Source: Elstera sp044372965 (GTDB lineage: Bacteria > Pseudomonadota > Alphaproteobacteria > Elsterales > Elsteraceae). Taken from it: a DNA stretch of 36,297 bases. Where the stretch lies: the NCBI RefSeq assembly GCF_044372965.1, contig NZ_JBILQX010000018.1:1-36297 (forward strand), in the 5' to 3' direction. The notes under the pieces are model-generated. The model had not been told where the DNA came from, did no database searches, and saw nothing but the letters and a program-made list of their open reading frames with translations. Both the position numbers and the translations under genes were made by a program. This document shows positions 32,321 to 36,297 of the stretch, in pieces; positions within the stretch are counted from its first letter, which is position 1, and every line of letters begins with the position of its first letter.

Positions 32321-33391
32321 ATGACCGCTCTTCTTCCCCGGCTTGCCCCAACCTTACGGTCCTTATCGGACCTTACCGACCACGGCTTGATCTCGGCTGC
32401 CGAGGCCGAGGCGCTGGCCCCTGTGGCCGAGCGTTACGCGATTGCCTTAACGCCGGTGATTGCCGAGGCGATTCAGCGCGGGGCCGCATCGGGGCTATCG
32501 AACCAGTTTCTCCCCGATTCCCGCGAACTGATTACGCATCCACTGGAGCGCGACGATCCGATTGGCGATGCCCCTCACAGCCCCGTGCCGGGCATCGTGC
32601 ATCGGTATGCCGATCGCGCGCTGTTGAAACTCGTCTCCGTCTGCGCCGTCTACTGCCGCTTCTGCTTCCGCCGCGAAATGGTGGGGCCGGGTAAAGAGGG
32701 CTTGAGCCCGGACGAGTTGGGCGCGGCACTCGCCTATATCGAAGCGCATCCCGCGCTGTGGGAAATCATTCTAACCGGCGGCGATCCGTTGGTCGTGGCT
32801 CCTCGCCGTCTGCACGATCTGAAAACCCGGCTCGACGCCATCGCCCATCTGGGTGCGGTGCGCATCCACACCCGCGTTCCCGTGGTCGCCCCGGAGCGGA
32901 TTACGGCGGAACTGGTGAAGGCGTTGGCGGGCCGGTTGCCGGTTCATATTCTTATTCACGCCAACCATGCCGAGGAGTTTGGGCCGGAGGCGCGGCGGGC
33001 GGTGGCGCGGCTGGTGGATGCGGGGATTCCGCTGTTCGGTCAGTCGGTCTTGCTGCGCGGTGTGAACGACAGTCTGGACGCGCTCACGGATCTCTTCAGG
33101 ACGATGGTGAGCCTGCGGATCAAACCCCATTACCTGCATCACGGTGATCTTGCCCCCGGCACGGCGCATTTCCGGCTACCGCTGGCCGAAGGGATGGCTT
33201 TGATGCGCTCCTTGCGGGGGCCGCTCTCGGGTTTGGCCCTGCCGACCTATATGCTCGATATTCCCGGTGGGTTCGGCAAAGTGCCCGTTTCGGCGGATTT
33301 TTTTGCGCCCGACGGGCACGGTGGCTGGTGGATCACCGACCCGCACGGCCAGCGCCACGCCTACCGCGATATTGTTGAAACCCCGTATTGA
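32321..33391 (+). CDS. Lysine 2,3-aminomutase / EpmB-like radical SAM enzyme
   Basis: 356 aa. The radical SAM cluster is C108-x3-C112-x2-C115 in CAVYCRFCFRRE. Other KamA/EpmB motifs are WEIILTGGDPLV, RIHTRVPVVAPERIT, KPHYLHHGDLAPGTAHFRLP and PGGFGKVPV with the PLP lysine K320. The length fits EpmB (about 340 aa), which isomerises lysine for elongation factor P modification, better than catabolic KamA (over 400 aa). The partners epmA and efp are not in the window, so the exact role is open. The start is odd: a 5-bp hairpin (CGGGT/ACCCG, 32304-32317) ends three bases before the ATG and no ribosome site is visible. It may be read through from pirin or leaderless. Confidence 0.9.
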   Translation: MTALLPRLAPTLRSLSDLTDHGLISAAEAEALAPVAERYAIALTPVIAEAIQRGAASGLSNQFLPDSRELITHPLERDDPIGDAPHSPVPGIVHRYADRALLKLVSVCAVYCRFCFRREMVGPGKEGLSPDELGAALAYIEAHPALWEIILTGGDPLVVAPRRLHDLKTRLDAIAHLGAVRIHTRVPVVAPERITAELVKALAGRLPVHILIHANHAEEFGPEARRAVARLVDAGIPLFGQSVLLRGVNDSLDALTDLFRTMVSLRIKPHYLHHGDLAPGTAHFRLPLAEGMALMRSLRGPLSGLALPTYMLDIPGGFGKVPVSADFFAPDGHGGWWITDPHGQRHAYRDIVETPY

Positions 33392-33435
33392 TTAAAAATT
33401 CAACCCCAGCGTATTTTGCGTCAGGAGAGCGGGAA

Positions 33436-33714
33436 ATGGCCGGTTTTTGGAGTACGATGCCCGATCCCATCGAATTGATTGGGCTGATCGCGAGTTTTTT
33501 GACGACCGCAGCCTTTTTTCCGCAGGCGATCAGAACGATCTATCGGCGGGACACGCGCGGATTGTCGCTCGTGACCTATCTTTTGATGACCGTGGGGGTC
33601 GCGACGTGGTTCGTGTATGGCTTAATGATCGGCAACCGGCCGGTAACAATTGCAAATGGGGTTACACTCATTCCCATTGCCCTGATTCTCTTCATGAAAC
33701 TTCGAATAGGCTGA
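33436..33714 (+). CDS. SemiSWEET-type PQ-loop sugar transporter
   Basis: 92 aa from ATG 33436, preceded by CAGGAGAGCGGGAA (GGAG about eight bases away); the frame opens at 33388, over the kamA-like stop. Three membrane helices fit a half-SWEET that dimerises: IELIGLIASFLTTAAFFPQA with the PQ motif at 29-30, GLSLVTYLLMTVGVATWFVY, and the last helix GVTLIPIALILFMK. RRDTRGLS after PQ is typical of MtN3-like SemiSWEETs, which facilitate sugar (often sucrose or glucose) movement. The ligand is unknown here. It is the first of four consecutive membrane-protein genes. Confidence 0.88.
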   Translation: MAGFWSTMPDPIELIGLIASFLTTAAFFPQAIRTIYRRDTRGLSLVTYLLMTVGVATWFVYGLMIGNRPVTIANGVTLIPIALILFMKLRIG

Positions 33715-33733
33715 TCTTCTTCGGAGCCGAACG

Positions 33734-34393
33734 ATGACGGCCGATATCAGTCTCGGTACGACAAACGGACAGGGTGAGGAGGAAATGGAAGCGGCCTCGG
33801 TGCTCTTGCGCCGCCTGATTGCCGAGCATCCTCACGAACGGATTTCGTTGGACGATCTGTTGAATGGCGTCGGCCACCGCGCGTTCGGCCTGCTGCTGTT
33901 GCTCCTGGCGCTGCCCAACTCGATTCCCTTGCCCGCCCCGCCTGGGCTGTCGACGGTCTTTGGCCTGCCGATGGCGATTTTCGGGGCCCAACTTGTCTTA
34001 GGCCATAAAGCGCCCTGGCTTCCGGCGTTCATGCGCCGCAAGACGCTCCCGCGCAACGAGGTTTTAAAGTTTCTGGATCGGGCCACCCCCTATCTCAATA
34101 AAGTAGAGCGCCGCCTGAAACCTCGAATGAACTGGTTTGTGGGGGGCACAGGCGAGCGCGTTGCCGGGCTTATCATTTTCGCCATGGCGGCGGTTCTGTC
34201 GCTTCCGATCATCTTTGGAAACTTTCTGCCGGCTTTTGCGGTGCTCTTGATGGCGCTGGCCATTCTGGCGCGCGATGGGGCAATGATGATTGCCGGGTGG
34301 GTAACGAGCGTTGTGGCCGTTTCAGTGGTCGGTTTGGTTATCTATGCGGGAATTGAGGCTGTGAAGCTGGCAGTGTTTTCGCTACTTTCTTAA
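33734..34393 (+). CDS. ExoD-like exopolysaccharide synthesis family membrane protein
   Basis: 219 aa from ATG 33734 (GGAG eight bases before). An internal ATG at 33785 preceded by GAGGAGGAA is a second candidate, but its ribosome site is only two bases away. The ExoD family block is RISLDDLLNGVGHRAFGLLL, then LLLALPNSIPLPAPPGLSTV, FGLPMAIFGAQLVLG and LPIIFGNFLPAFAVLLMALA. About five membrane helices are expected. ExoD was described in Rhizobium as affecting exopolysaccharide and alkali tolerance; the molecular function is unknown. Confidence 0.88.
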   Translation: MTADISLGTTNGQGEEEMEAASVLLRRLIAEHPHERISLDDLLNGVGHRAFGLLLLLLALPNSIPLPAPPGLSTVFGLPMAIFGAQLVLGHKAPWLPAFMRRKTLPRNEVLKFLDRATPYLNKVERRLKPRMNWFVGGTGERVAGLIIFAMAAVLSLPIIFGNFLPAFAVLLMALAILARDGAMMIAGWVTSVVAVSVVGLVIYAGIEAVKLAVFSLLS

Positions 34394-34420
34394 AAAACCA
34401 AACCGAAAGGGATTTGAGCA

Positions 34421-35092
34421 GTGTTTCAGGAATTCTTCGAGCCAGGCGCAATGTCGGCCTTGTTTCAAGTTTTGATGGTCGATCTGGTGCTGGCCGGGGA
34501 CAATGCAATCGTCGTCGGGATGGCGGTCGCCGGGCTTCCGGCCTCTATTCGGACGCGGGCGATTTTCCTGGGCATCGCGGCGGCGGCGGTCCTGCGTATC
34601 GTTTTCTCTCTGATGACGGTTCAGCTTCTCTCGATCACCGGGCTAGTTCTGGCGGGCGGCGTGCTGCTGCTGTGGGTCTGCTGGAAAATGTGGCGCGAAA
34701 TTATGGACCAGCGCGCCGAACATAAGGCAGCCGAAGCCCTTAAAGATGCCACGGAAGATATGTTGAGCGAGGCCAACGCCAAGGCCGCCGAACCCGAAGT
34801 GCCGACGAAGACCCTGCGGCAAGCGCTCATTCAGATCATGGTCGCCGACGTGTCGATGTCCCTCGATAATGTGTTGGCGGTGGCGGGGGCGGCCCGTGAC
34901 CATGAAATGATTATGGTGATCGGCTTGGCCGTTTCGGTGATCCTCATGGCGGTGGCCTCAACCTTCATTGCGCGCCTTTTGGCCCGCTTCCATTGGATTG
35001 CCTATGTCGGTCTCGCGATGATCGGCTATATTGCCTTCAAGATGATTTATGATGGCTTCAAGGAAGTGCTGCCAATAGTCGGTATGAACTAA
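34421..35092 (+). CDS. TerC family integral membrane protein
   Basis: 223 aa, starting at GTG 34421 27 bases after the ExoD-like stop. The TerC/YjbE signature is present twice: MVDLVLAGDNAIVVGMAVAG at the start and QIMVADVSMSLDNVLAVAGA in the middle, each with the acidic residue pair expected to hold a metal. About seven helices are separated by one charged cytoplasmic loop (about 90-130, REIMDQRAEHKAAEALKDAT). TerC relatives export Mn2+ or act in tellurite resistance and in metalation of exported proteins. No yybP-type Mn riboswitch is possible in the short leader. The substrate is unproven here. Confidence 0.93.
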   Translation: MFQEFFEPGAMSALFQVLMVDLVLAGDNAIVVGMAVAGLPASIRTRAIFLGIAAAAVLRIVFSLMTVQLLSITGLVLAGGVLLLWVCWKMWREIMDQRAEHKAAEALKDATEDMLSEANAKAAEPEVPTKTLRQALIQIMVADVSMSLDNVLAVAGAARDHEMIMVIGLAVSVILMAVASTFIARLLARFHWIAYVGLAMIGYIAFKMIYDGFKEVLPIVGMN

Positions 35093-35126
35093 GCCGAACG
35101 GTGCGGCTTTAGCGGGGGCTGGGAAT

Positions 35127-35759
35127 TTGGGTGAGCTATCCGATTACGTGCGGTTTCTGGTCTCGCTCTTTGCGATCCTGACGCCGTTCGCGGCCTTGCC
35201 TACGTTCTTGACGCTCACTCAAGGCGAAACGCCGGAGCAGCAGCGCCTGACGGCCCTCACGGCAGCGCGAACGGTGGCGGGGGTGCTGATTGCAGCCTCC
35301 CTCTCCGGCGATGCTGTTCTTAGCGTTCTCGGGGCGTCGATCCATTCGTTCCGCGTCGGCGGCGGCTTGGTGCTGGTGCTCATGTCGCTCTCGATGCTGT
35401 CGGCAAAAGTTTCTTCCGTTCAGCAATCAGCGGAAGAAGCGGTGGCGGTCGAGGATCGGACCTCCAGCGGCGTGGTCCCGCTCGGTATTCCGCTGTTGGC
35501 GGGGCCGGGGGCGATTTCCTCGGTGATCGTCGAAGGGCATCGGATTGCCAGCCTCTGGCATCAGGTGGGGGTGATTGCCTGCATTATCGTCGTCGCGGCG
35601 GCCCTTTACTGGTCGCTTCGCTTGGCGGTGCCGATTGGCGAGAAACTCGGTCGTTTTGGGCTCAACATCATCAACCGGCTGTTTGGGTTGCTGCTGGCGG
35701 CGATTGGTGTGGAAATGATGGCGGGCGGCTTGCGCGCGCTCTTCTCAGGGCTTAATTAG
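35127..35759 (+). CDS. MarC family (UPF0056) membrane protein
   Basis: 210 aa, opening with TTG 35127 (MGELSDYVRFLVSLFAIL); a GTG at 35148 is a weaker option, and GGGGCTGGGAA lies just upstream of the TTG. Six helices are expected. Motifs are SLFAILTPFAALPTFLTLTQ, GVVPLGIPLLAGPGAISSVI (the hallmark G-I-P-L-L-A-G-P-G segment) and RLFGLLLAAIGVEMMAGGL. MarC proteins have no proven transport substrate, and the early link to multiple antibiotic resistance was withdrawn. The gene follows terC by 34 bases and is probably cotranscribed. Confidence 0.92.
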   Translation: MGELSDYVRFLVSLFAILTPFAALPTFLTLTQGETPEQQRLTALTAARTVAGVLIAASLSGDAVLSVLGASIHSFRVGGGLVLVLMSLSMLSAKVSSVQQSAEEAVAVEDRTSSGVVPLGIPLLAGPGAISSVIVEGHRIASLWHQVGVIACIIVVAAALYWSLRLAVPIGEKLGRFGLNIINRLFGLLLAAIGVEMMAGGLRALFSGLN

Positions 35760-35861
35760 CTTTATGATAGGTCGCTGTCACGCAGCAGCCACAAAGAGGC
35801 GCTAGGGTCCGAGTTTCTTCCGCGTCGGCGGGATCGGCCAAGGCAACGAAAGGAAACGGGT

Positions 35862-36164
35862 ATGGGAAGCTTTAGCATTTGGCATTGGCTGCTGGTTGCC
35901 GTGGTCATCATCCTGCTGTTTGGGGCCAAGAAGGTTCCGTCGGCGATGGGCGATCTCGCAAAGGGCATTAAAGCCTTCAAGCGGGGGCTGAACGACGATA
36001 GCGATGCTGCGCCAGCGGCTGCGCAGGCCGCAGCACCAACCCCCGCTACGGCGACGGCGTATGCGCCGCCCCCCGCGCCGACGGCGCAAGGGCCTGTCGC
36101 GGGCCTGCAAGTACCGCCGCCACCCGTCGTGTCGCCGGTTGCTCCTGAGAATAAGGCGTCGTAG
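35862..36164 (+). CDS. tatA: Sec-independent translocase subunit TatA
   Basis: 100 aa with AAGGAAAC just upstream of the ATG. It has the short N-terminal helix SIWHWLLVAVVIILLFG (5-21), the hinge FGAKKVPSAMGDL and the amphipathic helix AKGIKAFKRGLNDD. A long low-complexity tail of alanine and proline follows (residues 49-95). TatA multimerises to form the pathway by which folded proteins cross the inner membrane. Genes tatB and tatC do not follow here. The Ala/Pro tail is longer than usual, and compositional drift there is common. The gap from marC (about 100 bases) holds no clear terminator. Confidence 0.94.
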   Translation: MGSFSIWHWLLVAVVIILLFGAKKVPSAMGDLAKGIKAFKRGLNDDSDAAPAAAQAAAPTPATATAYAPPPAPTAQGPVAGLQVPPPPVVSPVAPENKAS

Positions 36165-36170
36165 CAGATC

Positions 36171-36297
36171 ATGGCGCGCGTCGGGCTGCGGGCCGGGCTG
36201 TTGGCCCTGGCTGGCGCGGTTGGCGCGACCGCGATGATGGCGGCGGCGGCTTCCGCCCACGGGCCGCTTGCCTCCGAGCTTGCGAGCATGGCTAGCC
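36171..36297 (+). CDS. Start of a probable exported protein, truncated by the window edge
   Basis: Only 42 codons are visible, beginning MARVGLRAGLLALAGAVGAT and continuing into MMAAAASAHGPLASELAS. A basic start, a hydrophobic alanine/leucine stretch and a probable ASA/HG cleavage look like a signal peptide. It begins six bases after the tatA stop, with a weak ribosome site, so it may be cotranscribed. It does not begin like TatB. Function cannot be guessed. It could still be a chance frame in GC-rich DNA. Confidence 0.4.
   Translation, partial: MARVGLRAGLLALAGAVGATAMMAAAASAHGPLASELASMAS

Noticed and set aside
34394..34420. Mn-responsive yybP-ykoY riboswitch before terC
   Set aside because: Only 27 bases separate the genes, too short for the aptamer.

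Overview
The window is one continuous chromosomal stretch of a GC-rich alphaproteobacterium. Rhodospirillales affinity is inferred from three things: the gene set (ubiE, a class I fructose-bisphosphate aldolase, the mreBCD-mrdA-rodA order and a MoxR-DUF58-DUF4159 operon), the high GC content, and the GC-rich intergenic palindromes. It looks like core chromosome. I see no insertion sequence, phage gene, CRISPR array or rRNA. The only stable RNA gene is a tRNA-Lys.

Layout. (1) 1-1610, minus strand: ubiE overlaps a Kef-type antiporter that runs off the left edge. (2) 1826-2383, plus: an HNH protein, followed by a composite palindromic repeat. (3) 2547-4642, minus: a serine hydrolase and anmK, a likely cell-wall recycling pair. 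(4) 4714-6268, minus: an orphan branched-chain amino acid type binding protein with a very strong terminator, and a DUF2798 membrane protein. (5) 6297-9184, minus: a CBS-type sensor kinase translationally coupled to a receiver-DUF3369-HD-GYP regulator, so c-di-GMP signalling. (6) 9256-10074, minus: a two-domain universal stress protein, then a 316-bp gap. (7) 10391-16003, plus: mreB, mreC, mreD, mrdA and rodA, the elongasome. (8) 16041-16206: tRNA-Lys with its own promoter and terminator. (9) 16284-17906, minus: a degenerate ThiE-like protein and class I aldolase. (10) 18126-19940, plus: a bifunctional class A PBP. (11) 19937-23063, minus: a tightly overlapping operon of DUF1285, NUDIX CoA pyrophosphatase, DUF6111, CCA-adding enzyme and GNAT. 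(12) 23176-30003, plus: MoxR, DUF58, BatA/DUF4159 and a second large membrane protein. (13) 29945-30795, minus: a LysR regulator broken by an internal deletion, divergent from intact wrbA and pirin. (14) 32321-35759, plus: a KamA/EpmB-like radical SAM enzyme, SemiSWEET, ExoD-like, TerC and MarC membrane proteins. (15) 35862 to the end: tatA and the start of a probable secreted protein.

How the genes work together. Cell-wall biology dominates: the elongasome, a class A PBP, and the anmK/serine-hydrolase pair. ATGA, TGATG or TAATG stop/start overlaps are very common and define the operons with confidence. The least understood system is the four-gene MoxR operon, which probably builds a membrane-anchored, AAA+-driven assembly. 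The clearest anomaly is the decayed LysR gene beside wrbA.
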